64,000 bases of DNA from Aradus depressus (GCA_963662175.1 OY759221.1:22927027-22991026), one strand, 5' to 3'; shown: positions 24,401 through 33,457, counted from the stretch's first letter. Notes: generated from the sequence alone by a model not told the origin. Numbers and translations: made by a program.

Positions 24401-25196
24401 TCATTTGGATTTCTTAAGAAATGCCATGTTTTTCTAAATTTTTCAAATATATTTGAATCTAATCCAAAGGTTTTCAAATAATTTTACTGGGCCAACAGGG
24501 AAAATGAATAGAATATAATTTACTAGAACAAATAGGTTTATTTTCTTAAATCTACATTATTAAAATTAAAAAACTAAACATTGAAACAAACAAAAATCAA
24601 AAGAAAATTCTTAACACTATTATTTCAATATTTTTTCTGTTTTGTTCTTTTTGGTCATTCTTTAAATTTAAGTTATATATTTCTGGGCATATATCCTGTA
24701 CATAAAGGTAATAATAAACAAACAACAGTACCTTCTTTGCTGATCAATTTCACCGTCAATTCACTTCTTTTTAGTTCATTACAACTTAAGCCTAAACACC
24801 ACTCTCTATCTTCACTCAGACCGTCTCCATTGAACCCAGGCCTCGACCCGTCTCTACACTCAAAAGCTGATGGCCGTGTTTAGTTTTTTTTACTCATTTG
24901 TTTTAAAAGAAATTTGCTTTTTATATAAAAATAAATATAATTAATTTTTTAATGTTTATAATTTAATCATTTTAATGTGTGTATTTTTTTTATACATCTC
25001 AATATACCTAAAACTTCTGTGTTTTGAGTATGTTTTGTACTCAAAAAATAAATTATTAGTGGTACCCATGTAGTTACGATAATCAAATTGTCTAATTAAA
25101 AAAAAAAAAACGAAACTATTTCAGATTTTTGAGAATACCATTATGTATTGGACTATCGTGGCACAGTTTCCAAGGGCTCTTCTAACACAGGAGTAG
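15468..25196 (+). CDS. Gustatory receptor, seven exons (371 aa)
   Basis: Chemosensory receptor of the insect gustatory receptor family: a seven-transmembrane ligand-gated channel of sensory neuron membranes, with the N terminus inside. Exons join at 15468-15611, 17426-17698, 19285-19435, 20323-20639, 22756-22824, 23859-23948 and 25125-25196 and stay in frame throughout. The third intron is phase 1 and the others phase 0; the last three phase-0 introns match the ancestral C-terminal introns of this family. Hydrophobic segments lie near residues 15-42, 72-90, 106-121, 136-152, 234-256, 270-288 and 336-362. The family signature TYxxxxxQF is present as MYWTIVAQF at residues 355-363, with T replaced by M. 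The C-terminal FSAFGLLDIN block also fits. Length is normal for the family. The ligand cannot be told. The first boundary of exon 2 and a 5' untranslated exon are the least certain parts. Confidence 0.85.
15735..16005 (+). mobile_element. tRNA-derived SINE, 5' truncated
   Basis: Starts within the B box region (CGGAACCCGGCCGAGGC) and contains the whole SINE body to GTTAAGCCCGGGCA. The tail is replaced by unrelated T-rich sequence. Confidence 0.85.
16042..16389 (-). mobile_element. tRNA-derived SINE with 11-bp target duplication
   Basis: Full-length minus-strand copy, 348 bp. AATAAAAGAGA occurs at 16031-16041 and again at 16390-16400, a clean target-site duplication. The end next to the first repeat reads GGTTAGGTTAGG, the complement of the CCTAA tail. 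Confidence 0.92.
16480..16880 (+). repeat. Interspersed repeat family B
   Basis: Shares with 25670-26190 the ACCGTTTTCCGGTAAATCAAG-like block, an inverted-looking CTGACACACACACACAGGC stretch and the TTCAGGGGACCTTGAATCGTG block. Non-coding; class unknown. Confidence 0.6.
17110..17345 (-). pseudogene. LINE RNase H C-terminal scrap
   Basis: The minus frame reads SHILEECPGYKEILMTMSL and ends at a stop near 17180 after SVEAFLSTMKTSHLIHLI. The HILEECPGY landmark is the end of the RNase H domain carried by several arthropod non-LTR retrotransposons. It stands alone in receptor intron 1. Confidence 0.7.
17426..17698 (+). CDS. Gustatory receptor exon 2
   Basis: 91 codons, phase 0 on both sides, ending TTACAG|GTAATC. 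Carries TM2, TM3 and the beginning of TM4. The acceptor chosen is GGGGGAG|GACTTA; an acceptor a few codons downstream is also possible. Confidence 0.7.
17745..18010 (+). mobile_element. tRNA-derived SINE, degenerate
   Basis: B box GGTTCAAACCCC, then the body with GATGGTCCCGAGCCTGTACG and the GGCATGAGACACA end. In intron 2 of the receptor. Confidence 0.8.
18453..18493. repeat. (TA)n microsatellite
   Basis: About 20 TA units in intron 2 of the receptor. Confidence 0.9.
18775..19040. repeat. REP140 fragment
   Basis: Two units with the TTTTTGTGTTGAGCTCCCTCC and GGCAGTTAATAGGGGTTTTG blocks, in intron 2. Confidence 0.55.
19066..19255 (-). mobile_element. tRNA-derived SINE, internally deleted
   Basis: Minus-strand copy with the TACTATGGGAGTTCTAAATT, GGTAGGGTCTTCAGCGAGTA and CCATCCGAAGGACAGCGTGC blocks and a shortened tRNA head. 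Confidence 0.75.
19285..19435 (+). CDS. Gustatory receptor exon 3
   Basis: Acceptor TTTCAG|GTGGGG and donor CCAG|GTATGT. 151 bp, phase 0 in and phase 1 out. Encodes the rest of TM4 and a cytoplasmic stretch with FSRLNEQFANYLF, typical of the middle of these receptors. Confidence 0.8.
19600..20240 (+). repeat. Interspersed repeat family C
   Basis: Matches 46190-46480 and 47950-48260 through AAAACGGAACACTTATGGAT, AATTTGAAATTTAGCACAGA and ATGAAAGCTTATTGAAGCAC. Unlike those copies it has no inserted CTTAGCCGG element. In receptor intron 3. Confidence 0.75.
20323..20639 (+). CDS. Gustatory receptor exon 4
   Basis: 317 bp, phase 1 in and phase 0 out. Acceptor TTCACAG|AAATG; using the earlier CAG at 20313-20315 would put a stop in frame after the phase-1 donor. 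Encodes LEKLVERHYQLC, TM5 and TM6 and ends with CAAGAG|GTTCGT. That donor and the preceding exon bases are repeated many times downstream. Confidence 0.75.
20617..21066 (+). repeat. 32-bp minisatellite copying an exon end and its splice donor
   Basis: Fourteen units of 32 bp, counting the exonic one at 20617-20648. Each is a variant of CCCTGTCACTATACAAC followed by ACAAGAGGTTCGTAA. Most units keep a GAG|GTTCGT or GTG|GTTCGT donor-like site; some have ATTCGT instead. Neighbouring variants recur in the same order, so groups of units were probably duplicated together. Confidence 0.92.
21190..21650 (-). repeat. Repeat D, left arm of an inverted pair
   Basis: Near-complete reverse complement of 24530-24985, sharing AAGCAAATTTCTTTTAAAAC and GTGGTGTTTAGGCTTAAGTT. 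The open frames seen in both arms are the same low-complexity translation and not accepted as genes. Confidence 0.8.
21735..21990 (+). repeat. Interspersed repeat family B, partial
   Basis: Shares the GAATAAAAGTTGTAGGTAAT and GCGAGATATATATCGAAAAC blocks with 25930-26080. Another scrap lies at 22985-23075. In receptor introns 4 and 5. Confidence 0.55.
22756..22824 (+). CDS. Gustatory receptor exon 5
   Basis: 23 codons between CTCCAG|GCTCTC and AAAGAG|GTAATT, phase 0 on both sides. Encodes ILTEQHTSWNKHSLLKE, the intracellular stretch before the last membrane segment. Confidence 0.75.
22825..23858. other. Intron 5 of the gustatory receptor
   Basis: About 1.0 kb, AT-rich. The open frame at 23415-23624 (69 codons) has no recognisable motif. 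Nothing else supported. Confidence 0.55.
23859..23948 (+). CDS. Gustatory receptor exon 6
   Basis: 30 codons between CTCCCCAG|ATCAAT and CAGTCA|GTAAGT. Contains FSAFGLLDINITLLQS, the block that precedes the last membrane segment in gustatory receptors. Confidence 0.85.
24530..24985 (+). repeat. Repeat D, right arm of an inverted pair
   Basis: Inverted partner of 21190-21650, in intron 6. The pair brackets exons 5 and 6 with about 2.9 kb between the arms. Confidence 0.8.
25125..25196 (+). CDS. Gustatory receptor exon 7 (C terminus)
   Basis: TATTTCAG|ATTTTTGAG, 23 codons and TAG. Encodes IMYWTIVAQFPRALLTQE, the end of TM7 with the variant signature M-Y-x5-Q-F. Confidence 0.85.
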   Translation: MFENTIMYWTIVAQFPRALLTQE

Positions 25197-25669
25197 AACA
25201 ATCTTCTTCTCTGCTTTACATTCTTCAGTGTTCTGCATTTTTCTGTGTTAACATTCTTCAGTGTTCTGCATTCTTCAGTTTTCTACTCATTTTTGTCGTA
25301 AATATTATATATTAATTAGAATTGTACAAACTTCTTGCATGGTGTCTATGGAAAGTAAAAATAATATAATAATTTCTTACCTATAAGCCCTTTCTGGACT
25401 TATGAAAATATTAAGTAAAATATATGGTAACACTAAAAAAATAAAAATATCCACAGGTCTCCTTCAATAATAAAAATAGTATTAAAAAAGGAAAATACAT
25501 AATAATACGAAAAACAATAAATTAATGAGCAACAATACAAAAACAATAAATGATTTCTTACCTCTATGACTGTTTCTTCAGACCTAAGGAACTTTTTCTT
25601 GGTCATATTGACTTGTGTGGTAGTTCATAGAATCCGTACCTTCGAAGTGCGAACTTATTTTACGTATTA

Positions 25670-26190
25670 CTTTCGTAAACCTATAGTATAAGGAAGTATT
25701 GTAAGCTTGTGCAAATCCGAAATCAAGGTTTCTACGAATATGCAAGTTTCAAGGTCCCCTGAATTCGTTTTGACCAATTTTGCGATGATGTCTGTCTGTG
25801 TGTATGCGATTGGAAAATTGTGATCGCCCTACCACAGAAACGATTGTGAATAAAGGGTCACGTTTGCTAACATTGTTTTGATTACATTTTGGGCAAAATC
25901 GGATGAAAGTTGAGACCACATTAGTAAATTTTATATCGATTATGTTTATGACCTAATCAAAAATCTTTTCAAATAAATGTTGTAGAAAAAACTGTAATAC
26001 ATATTTTATTTAAAATATGATTTTCGCAGCTCGTTAGGTTTTTGAGATATATGGCGAAAACGGTCCTGAAATGTAGTTTGGAAACATATATTTTTAGACG
26101 TTTCCTTGATTTACCGCAAAACGGTTAGTCCTATCGAAAAATTGTTTCTTACAAAAAATGTTCTTTATTAAATTTGAAGAGGCGGAGGTG
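25670..26190 (+). repeat. Interspersed repeat family B, longest copy
   Basis: Begins AAACCTATAGTATAAGGAAG, includes AAGGTCCCCTGAATTCGTTT and ends near AAAATGTTCTTTATTAAATT. Shares blocks with 16480-16880 and 21735-21990. No reading frame. Confidence 0.65.
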
Positions 26191-26837
26191 CTGGCCAGTC
26201 GCTTCATTAAAAGACTCATGTGATTTTTTTGTTGCTTCTATGATCATGATGTACAGTTATGTTGTATTAAGTAGCTTAAATCGTTTTAATAAATTTAAAA
26301 AATAAATAAAAAAGTAGGTAATACAAATGAAATTGCATTTAATGTAAGAACTTATAATATTATTAGTTATATAAAACATGAAAAATGAATACATAATAGT
26401 AAAACCTAAGAAAATACTTCTTAAATAATAAATACATGTTTTTAGAGGATAACTACAGTAATTATTAACATTATCTAAGAGTAATTTGTTGCTTTTAATT
26501 AATAAATAATAAATAAATAAGTCTTAGGCTTTAAACTGGTATTTATTTCTATACGAATTGAATATGTCTACTAATAACAGTGAGGAAATTAGTATGAAAA
26601 TTTCAGGGATGTATGTTTACATATTAAGAAAAATAATCTATAGGAAGTGTTAATCGATTTAGGCGTCCATAGTGGAAAAAGGCAGCCGTCTTTAGAAATA
26701 TGAAATTACCTAAATAAAACATGAGTGATATTGAAGGAACCCTACTAGAAAAACTAAAACAAGTATGAAATATTGTTTTCACATAGTATACTTGTTTAGA
26801 TATTTTCGTACTTCCTAACATTCTCAGTAAAGTATTT
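26191..26837. other. No gene seen
   Basis: AT-rich intergenic DNA between the receptor and the next fold-back element. Confidence 0.5.
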
Positions 26838-27405
26838 GGTAATTATTCCGAATCAGGCCTCCACCCCAAATCGCGCCCAATTTGTTTTTAGTAATTCGCA
26901 TAACCAACAGCAACATTAAAATATTAATATCAAGTCGGGGAAGGAAAAAAAAAAAAAAGAATATATATGTCTATTTTAAAAAAAAAAATATTTCTCAATA
27001 TAAACGATATAATATGTCAACTATTCTTCATATTTTAGTTAATATTGAATGAAATAATCCAGGACTAGAGCATAAAACTGTAAACCACAGTAAGAATTTC
27101 AAAAATCTAGTTGATGTATCCGAAGAAATAAAATGTTGACCCTCCGTCTTTTTAGTGAAAGAGTTCAGGTTCTCCTGACATAGAGAAGCCCCATGGGGGA
27201 GCATAAAGAAAATATATCTAATTGACATATTATATCGTTTATATTGAGAAATACATTTATTTTATGAACTAGATATACATTGTTGTTGTTGTCCCTTCCC
27301 CCGACTTAATATTAATGTTTTCATGTTGCTGTTGATTATGCGAATTACTAAAAAAACATTGGACGCAATTTGGGGTGGAAGCCCGATTCGGAATAATTAT
27401 CCAAT
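26838..27405. mobile_element. Fold-back element, compact copy
   Basis: TTGGTAATTATTCCGAATC at the left and GATTCGGAATAATTATCCAA at the right begin inverted arms of about 105 bp containing TTACGCATAAC-type and CAACAGCAACAT blocks. The core repeats the GTTCAGGTTCTCCTGACATAG and GGGGGAGCATAA blocks of copy 1 at 1598-3180. Non-coding. Confidence 0.85.
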
Positions 27406-27526
27406 ATTTGATTTTCTGTGCACAATTTAAGCTCGGTTGAGAATATTATAATATTTTAAAAGAAATACTAGTTGAAAATCGGATATCCTGGATTTTAATG
27501 ATAATTTTCAACATGGGAATGGTTAT

Positions 27527-27948
27527 TTAAGTTTGGGTTGGTTCAGGTTGACGCTGCTGTGTTTCCAGGTTATCTCGATGTCCTCCCATCATCTGTTTCA
27601 TCATGGAGCTACAGTGCTTCATCGTAGGCATCTTACTGCACATCTTCTCCTTCATCAGACTCTTCTGGTTTACCAGACTTCCGTCAGTTTTCTCTCTAGG
27701 TACCCTGCTGTGATTTGACACTAGGGCCTGAGTTCCGGCCCTCTGTGCTTCTACATCATCATAGAACATAGACAATGCCTCCTCTAAGCATGTGTCAAAG
27801 CCAGGTGCTACAGGATCCGTTCGTTCCTCTTTTCCTAGCCAAAAAACGTCTGGACCGAAAAATAGGTCGAAACATTCATCGAAATAGTCTGATTTTAGAA
27901 ATTTCTTTGTCAGTTCATGTTTGTTCAGTTTGGCTTCCATCGGTGCAC
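27527..27948 (-). CDS. Gene C: four-cysteine secreted-family member, exon 2 (exon 1 not found)
   Basis: Unrecognised family. The acceptor TTTAG|GTGCACC at 27948 gives a phase-1 exon of 422 bp and 140 codons with the stop at 27527. This matches genes A and B, which also begin exon 2 with a split codon followed by [AT]-P. It carries KKFLKSDYFDECF, equivalent to FVKTDSFKSCL in A and FARSKDFQSCL in B, then DTCLEEALSMF, equivalent to KQCTRDAFNSF in A. Two more cysteines follow in KMCSKMPTMKHC, before a MMGG that parallels the final LG of the family. If exon 1 were 52 bp as in A and B, the cysteines would fall at 43, 71, 121 and 130. The C terminus is Gln/Pro-rich. No signal-peptide exon was found in the 4 kb upstream; it may be lost, diverged or displaced by insertions, so this may be a broken copy. 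Secretion is inferred from the paralogues. Confidence 0.65.
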
Positions 27949-28023
27949 CTAAATAAGCATAAAAAAATATTATTAAAAAATATAATAATATAATTTACAT
28001 ATGAAATTTCATGTCAATACATA

Positions 28024-28621
28024 CGAGTGGTGATTAAAACATTCCAGGACTAATTTTTAAAAATGTATTTAAAAAATGTGCAAGTTATTGGACATTGTCC
28101 CCTTCAAAGTACTCCCCTTGGGAAGCTATACATTTTTCCCACCGCCGTTTCCGCTGTTGGAAGGACCCTGAGAACTCACCTTCTCGAATGCTGTTCAGCT
28201 CCTCCAGCGATTTTTCTTTAATTTCAGTCAGTTGAGTGAAATCTCTGCCCTTTTAAGGGTCTCTTGAGTTTTGGAAATAGGAAAAAGTCCTTAAGGGTCA
28301 GGGCTGGTGAATAGAGGGGCTGGGGGATGACAAATGAGCAACGCGGAATGATCAAGCGCGAAAAATTGTTTACCAAATTTTACGCAAAACTTAACACAAA
28401 TGCGTTGCTCTTCTTTTTGATTCATTTGACAAAGGATCACAAAATAGCCAAACACGAAAAACTTGTTTCTTAAAAACGTCTGTTAGTTACTTCACAACAA
28501 ACTAGGTTGTAGAGAATCTACAAAAACAGCTGAGTTCGGGAAGAGTCACAATAACTAATGCTGCCAACCTTACCGCTGGCGCGCAATCCAAAACGTCCTG
28601 CAACTTTTTGTTCACCCCTTG
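28024..28621 (-). mobile_element. mariner deletion derivative
   Basis: Inverted ends CGAGTGGTGATTAAAACATT and its partner CAAGGGGTGAACAAAAAGTT (minus strand), with TA on each side (28022-28023, 28622-28623). It is inserted in a REP140 copy, whose sequence resumes at 28622. On the minus strand, MNQKEEQRICVKFCVKFGK is the transposase N-terminal helix-turn-helix start. It is joined directly to a scrap equivalent to the DFFLFPKLK region near the third catalytic residue. The central catalytic region is deleted and stops are present. Confidence 0.85.
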
Positions 28622-28915
28622 TACAACAGCAATTATTAGAGTTTTAGTGTTAAGCCTCCCCTCTAATGCCCCTATCCCTTTCGACCGATTTGACTGAAAA
28701 TCAATAGTTGACTTACACAAGGACTTCTGAATCCTCATACTCAAATTTGTGTCGATACATTCATTATATCGGCAGTTAATAGGGCTTTTGAGTATAATCC
28801 CACTCCTCTGATCTCCCCTTACCATCATGTTCACACGCGATCGGACAGAAAATACAACATCGAATTTCTGACAGATTACATAACTTCCCCTATACTTCTC
28901 TATAGCTGGGAAAGT
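28622..28915 (+). repeat. REP140 3' part
   Basis: Units with CAGCAATTATTAGAGTTTTA and GGCAGTTAATAGGGCTTTTG, ending in ATTACATAACTTCCCCTATA and CTATAGCTGGGAAAGT, the palindromic terminus. Confidence 0.7.
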
Positions 28916-29494
28916 AAAAAGTAGTACCTATTTATATTTACCGAACCATCATAAATATTCAATTTTTCAAATCATTAGAATATGAATGAATATTATAGAA
29001 ATAAATAATTTTAATAACTATTTTAGATAGTATTTGTATTTAATTTAGGTTGTGCAGGATGAAGCGATGAGATATTGGGGTCGCCATTTCGGCTAATTAT
29101 TCACAATATAAAGATGAGATGGACACTGAGACAAGAGGTCTCAAAACTTGGCCAAAATACAAAAAAACAGATGCAGATTTTAAGGAGGGAATGAAGGTGG
29201 GTTTACTTGCATACCCCTGTACAAACATAAACAAGACCATTGCAGCCTTTTAATACCCTCTACATTGCCTCAGTCTATATTTATAACGTGTTGAAACGCA
29301 ATATTTTTAATTCTTTTTTTGTCTTAAATATGGAGATCTCTTCTCAAGGTAAGTGTACTGAATTATAATTACTATCATTAGCATCAGTGCTTCATAAAAA
29401 ACTACTGAAAAAAATCAGTTTTTGTAAAAAACTGCATTAAAAAATGGGTAATTTAATTCATTCTATCTGTAGTTATTAAAGTTTTTGTGTTAAG
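28916..29494. other. No accepted gene; one exon-like stretch
   Basis: From about 29055 a plus-strand acceptor-like ATTTAG or GTGCAG precedes short open frames, one reading KDEMDTETRGLKTWPKYKKT. I do not recognise a protein and no partner exons are evident. Confidence 0.35.
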
Positions 29495-29740
29495 GCCAGG
29501 GAGGGGGGCAGGGGTGGGCGCGTGCCCCCCCCCCTGGTCAGAGCAAAAAAACAAGATAAAAATTAAATAAACTAAAAAAATAGTTTTTATTAAAAATGGA
29601 TTGCTTGCAAGTTACAAGGATCTTCAAATTTCCAAGTTCACAGGCACACAGACAGACAGAAATTCTGTGAAATTCCGTTGAAAACCCCTCATCGAATTTT
29701 CGACTAATTACATAACTTCCCCTATACTTTGTATATCTAG
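29495..29740. repeat. Scraps of CAGGGGCGTAG MITE and REP140
   Basis: 29495-29640 matches internal parts of the hAT-like MITE (GGATTGCTTGCAAGTTAC, GATCTTCAAATTTCC). 29640-29740 is a REP140 end with ACAGACAGACAG and ATTACATAACTTCCCCTATA. Confidence 0.6.
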
Positions 29741-30029
29741 GTAAATAATAATTCGTAACTAATTAGATCCATTTCTCAGTCAGTTATTGACGAAGTTGTT
29801 CTGAGTATAAATACTATGTCTATACTCGTACAGCGTGAGCTCCTTCAGATTCCTACCCTCCTGATACCCATCCAAACTATATTCCCCTGACAGGTGTTCG
29901 TTCGTTCATAGGAGTAGTCATCATGCCAATGCCCATCCATCCATGTCTGCAATTATAAAATGAATTACACATAAGGAGTGCTCCGGCTGTGAATTTTTTT
30001 AAATTTATTTGTGTGTGTGCGGTGAACAC
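29741..30029. other. No gene seen
   Basis: Short unassigned interval between repeats. Confidence 0.4.
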
Positions 30030-30410
30030 GATGGGAAGGGAGTTCAGATTGGGGCTCGACTCAAAAATCCTATTTACTGCCGATATAATGAATGTATCGA
30101 TACAAAATTGAATATGAGATTTTTGAAGTCCCTGTGTAAGTCAACTATTTATTTTCAGCCAAATCGCCCGAAGCGAAGAGGGGGATTAGAGGAGAGGCTT
30201 AACACAAAAACTATAATTGCCATTGTAATGCATGTATTGACACGAAATTTCATATGTAAATTCTAAGCCCTATTAGGACGACACCTATTAATTTTCAGTG
30301 GAATCAGAAGGGAGACTCAACTCAAAAATCCCCATAACTGCCGAACTTATGACTTTATTTACATAAAATTTTATATTTAAATTCAAAACCCCATAAGAAT
30401 GTTAGTTTTC
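30030..30410 (-). repeat. REP140 units
   Basis: Reverse-oriented tandem units with ACTGCCGATATAATGAATGT, CCATTGTAATGCATGTATTG and ACGACACCTATTAATTTTCA. Confidence 0.65.
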
Positions 30411-30412
30411 AG

Positions 30413-30745
30413 AGGGCGCCGGTAGCTCAATGGTATGCGTGCTTACCGAGCTCAAGAACGTGGGTTCGAAACCCGACCGAGGCCCTTAGTTTATTTTATC
30501 TGGGAGGTAAAATAAACTTAAGCACGCCGTCCTTCGGATGGGACGTTAAGCGATGGTCCCGAGCCTGTACGATGTCAGGTACTCGTTAAAGACCCCTGCT
30601 CTAGGTGAATAAAAATTTAGGTTAGGCAAAATTTAGGACTCCCACAGTTGAGTCGGGCTCATGTCCACCAGAGTGACGAAAGAGCGTCTGGTTATAGGCG
30701 ATATGACCTTTTAGTTAAAGCCCGGGCATGAGTCATAAACCCTAA
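30413..30745 (+). mobile_element. tRNA-derived SINE, nearly full length
   Basis: Clean plus-strand copy: GGGCGCCGGTAGCTCAATGG head with A box, GGTTCGAAACC B box, hairpin TTTATTTTA/TAAAATAAA, body and end ATGAGTCATAAACCCTAACC. No A-rich tail. This is the best reference copy for the head. Confidence 0.92.
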
Positions 30746-30774
30746 CCCTATAATAAATATTATTATTATTATCG

Positions 30775-31070
30775 TTGGGCTTCCCAGGGACTCCTCTCAA
30801 AAGCCCTGCTATATCTTCCAAATGTCCCAAATTTAAATCTCATTTCAGAAAGTCACTAGATCCCATCCCTCTGGTCTTTACCTCCCTTCCCACAGGACAA
30901 CAACCTATCACATATCCTTGCTTGTCCAGGCTACATCCCTCTTCAGATTCCATGCTCCCGCTCTAAATTCATTTAAATTTCTACTTTTTAAGTCCTTCCT
31001 GACTTCCGATTTCCAAGGTCTGTAGTGTCCTATGGGATAGTTCTCGTCTTCCAATACGTCTCTTATAACT
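30775..31070 (-). repeat. Unassigned repeat, possibly a LINE 3' end
   Basis: The segment TCCTATGGGATAGTTCTCGTC at about 31030 has a relative at 2392-2420 (CTCCTATGAGATAGTTCTAG). The minus frame reads WKSEVRKDLKSRNLN, vaguely like the tail of some LINE proteins. Weak. Confidence 0.3.
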
Positions 31071-31114
31071 TCAAAAAAAAAAAAAATCAATTTAATTTTA
31101 TTATTATTATAATA

Positions 31115-31305
31115 ATAAAATTAAAAGAAAAAATGAAATATTATCTATTTCACAAAATTTATATAAAATATGGGAATACTTTCGGTGTTGTAACTATCTT
31201 CAACCACGACTTAACAAATATTAAGTGAATATAATAGCAGTACCGAAAGTACTCCCATACATTTTGTGAAATAGACAATATTTTTAAAAACTTTCATTTT
31301 TTCTT
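31115..31305. mobile_element. Palindromic MITE (TATTTCACAAAAT family)
   Basis: GAAAAAATGAAATATT..CTATTTCACAAAAT at the left returns inverted as ATTTTGTGAAATAG..AACTTTCATTTTTTC at the right. Centres GGGAATACTTTCGGT and ACCGAAAGTACTCCC also pair. Related scraps: 36725-36835 and 41395-41440. Confidence 0.75.
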
Positions 31306-32060
31306 TATTTATTAAGTGTTTCACAATTTCTGCGCAGAAAGTTTTATGTATTTTTTTTTTTAATTTTCCAAATTTATTTTTACTGATTTATTTCTTTTTC
31401 TTTGAGTAGTTATATCAATAGCCTAATATTTCGCCCTTCAAATAAATAAAAGAATATAAATGGTTTCATTTATATCTTATGTTACGTCCCAGGATAAAGA
31501 TTTTTCTCATTTAATTTCATATCAAATTTAAGGGCTAAAAAAACTCTAATTAATATATAATTATAAAATTGTATAACAGGCAATTCGTTGAAAATCTGTC
31601 ACAGTTTGGAGAAATGTAAGGTAGGTATGAGAAGTAAATAATAAAATAAAAAATAAAAATATATTTAAAAAAAAATTATGTACATAAATTGATATTGACA
31701 TATGAATATATTTTATTTATTATTAATTTAAAATAATTATATTTGCATATTCAGACTGTTCGTCATTGTAAGTAGGCAGAAGGGCTCATCAACTCAGCTA
31801 GCCCTCCCTCAGCAGAAAATTTTGATTCCATAGCTCATCTAATACATTTTTGAGGTATGTATTTCAACTTTTATGTTGTTTAATTATTTTTAAAGATATT
31901 ATATGAACATAAATCAAGATATTATGAGTAAAGCTTCAGAAAATTAAATGTCTTATAAAGCTTTCTGTCACTAGAAAAAAGGGCAAAAAAGAACTTATTT
32001 TCCTAATACGTGGAGCCCCATCAGCGAAATTGGCGTCTTTGAATTGGATTCTTGTAATTT
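31306..32060. other. No gene seen; 3' flank of gene B
   Basis: AT-rich. It contains the 3' untranslated region of gene B, but no polyadenylation signal can be singled out. Confidence 0.45.
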
Positions 32061-33457
32061 CTATTGGAACATAGGGAGTTTGTTCAGGTAAGGGACGAGG
32101 GCCATACATTGTTGGATGGAAATGGATCCGAGACCACCAGAGCCGGATCCGCTGCTTTCTTGATCAGCAGAGGGTGTTTCTTGAATGGGTGCTGGTTCAT
32201 CTGATCTTACAAAATTTGAGTGTCTCGAAAGAATAGGGAAACATTGTTGCATGTTGTCTATACTCGGCATGAAATTTGAAATTCCTATAGTACTTTGACC
32301 CAAGTCAATAAAATCATCAATAATTCCTCTACATTGTTGTATTTGTGAGTTAGTTATACTTAAACCCTCATCAGTTGTTATTCCTTCTGTAAGCGATGTG
32401 AGACTCATTCTTCCTGTCCAAAATTGTTTTAAAATAGGAACAATAGAATTACATTGTTTTATTTCTTCGTTATTTAAATTTGAAATTTCCGAATTGTCGT
32501 TAATAACTTGATGATGTTGAGAATGTTGGGAGGTTAGTTCCCTTTTATCCCGCGAGGGTAGCTTAATGACGTAGACGGTAGGGATATTGGAGATGTAGTC
32601 CTGTATTTGCTGTAAACCGTTGCTTCCTCCTTCGAAAACTTTATTGAGTATGGGAAATAGAGTGATACATTGTTGAAATTGTGAATTATTTGAACCTTCT
32701 TCGTTAGCATAGTTTTCGTTGCGCATCTCTTCTCCGTCAGGAGAGGTTCTTGAATGTTTCCTGAACCAGAAGGGCATCATAGCATTTAGACACTGTTGTA
32801 GTTGAGTTTCGCGATCAGATATTTCATCTCCCGATGGGGATCTTTTCGTTTTTGGTTTCTCCTTACTTGGGATAACTTCAGTATTGTTTGCCACAGGTTC
32901 CTCTACTTGTATTCCTATAGTTGTCGAAGTGGATGGTTTTGTTTCTTTATTACTCTCGGAAGGCTTTTCTGGAGTGGTAGGAGTTGCTATAACTGGAGCG
33001 CTGGTAGTCACATCTTCAGATGGAGGTGCAACGATAGGTTTCTGTGTTGGTCTGTTATCTCCTCCAAGTGCACCAATGACACACTGCTGTGTAACTTTAG
33101 CTTTCCAAGCATTGTTTCGCGTTTTACCAGGGCTTACACCAGTCTCTTTATATGTGACCATAATGCACTGATGGAAGAAAGGTCTTCTCAAAGCGTTGTC
33201 CATGCGCTCGGTGACCCAAGATTCTCTTCCCATCAGCTCTCTTTGGTAGGGAGCTAAAGTCTGAAAAGCGAGCTCTACGCACTCCTTCGTGCTCAGTTGG
33301 CTAGACCCGGTCTCTTCCTCATTCTTTGATCCACTCTTCTTTTTGTCATATGGAAATAACATACTCAACAAGCATGATTGAAAGTCCTTTGATCTTGCAA
33401 AATCTCGGATAAGGCTCTCTTCATCTCGTGCAATTGACTGAGTTTCAGTTGGTGTAC
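32061..33457 (-). CDS. Gene B exon 2
   Basis: 1397 bp, codon split with exon 1, ending at TAG-type stop after KLPMFQ. Encodes all of the mature protein. Confidence 0.8.

Noticed and set aside
21241..24883. Two similar open frames (118 and 100 codons) on opposite strands
   Set aside because: They are the two arms of repeat D; AT-rich translation without codon-level constraint visible.
32802..33257. 151- and 95-codon plus-strand frames
   Set aside because: Antisense shadows of gene B exon 2, whose splice structure and paralogy support the minus strand.
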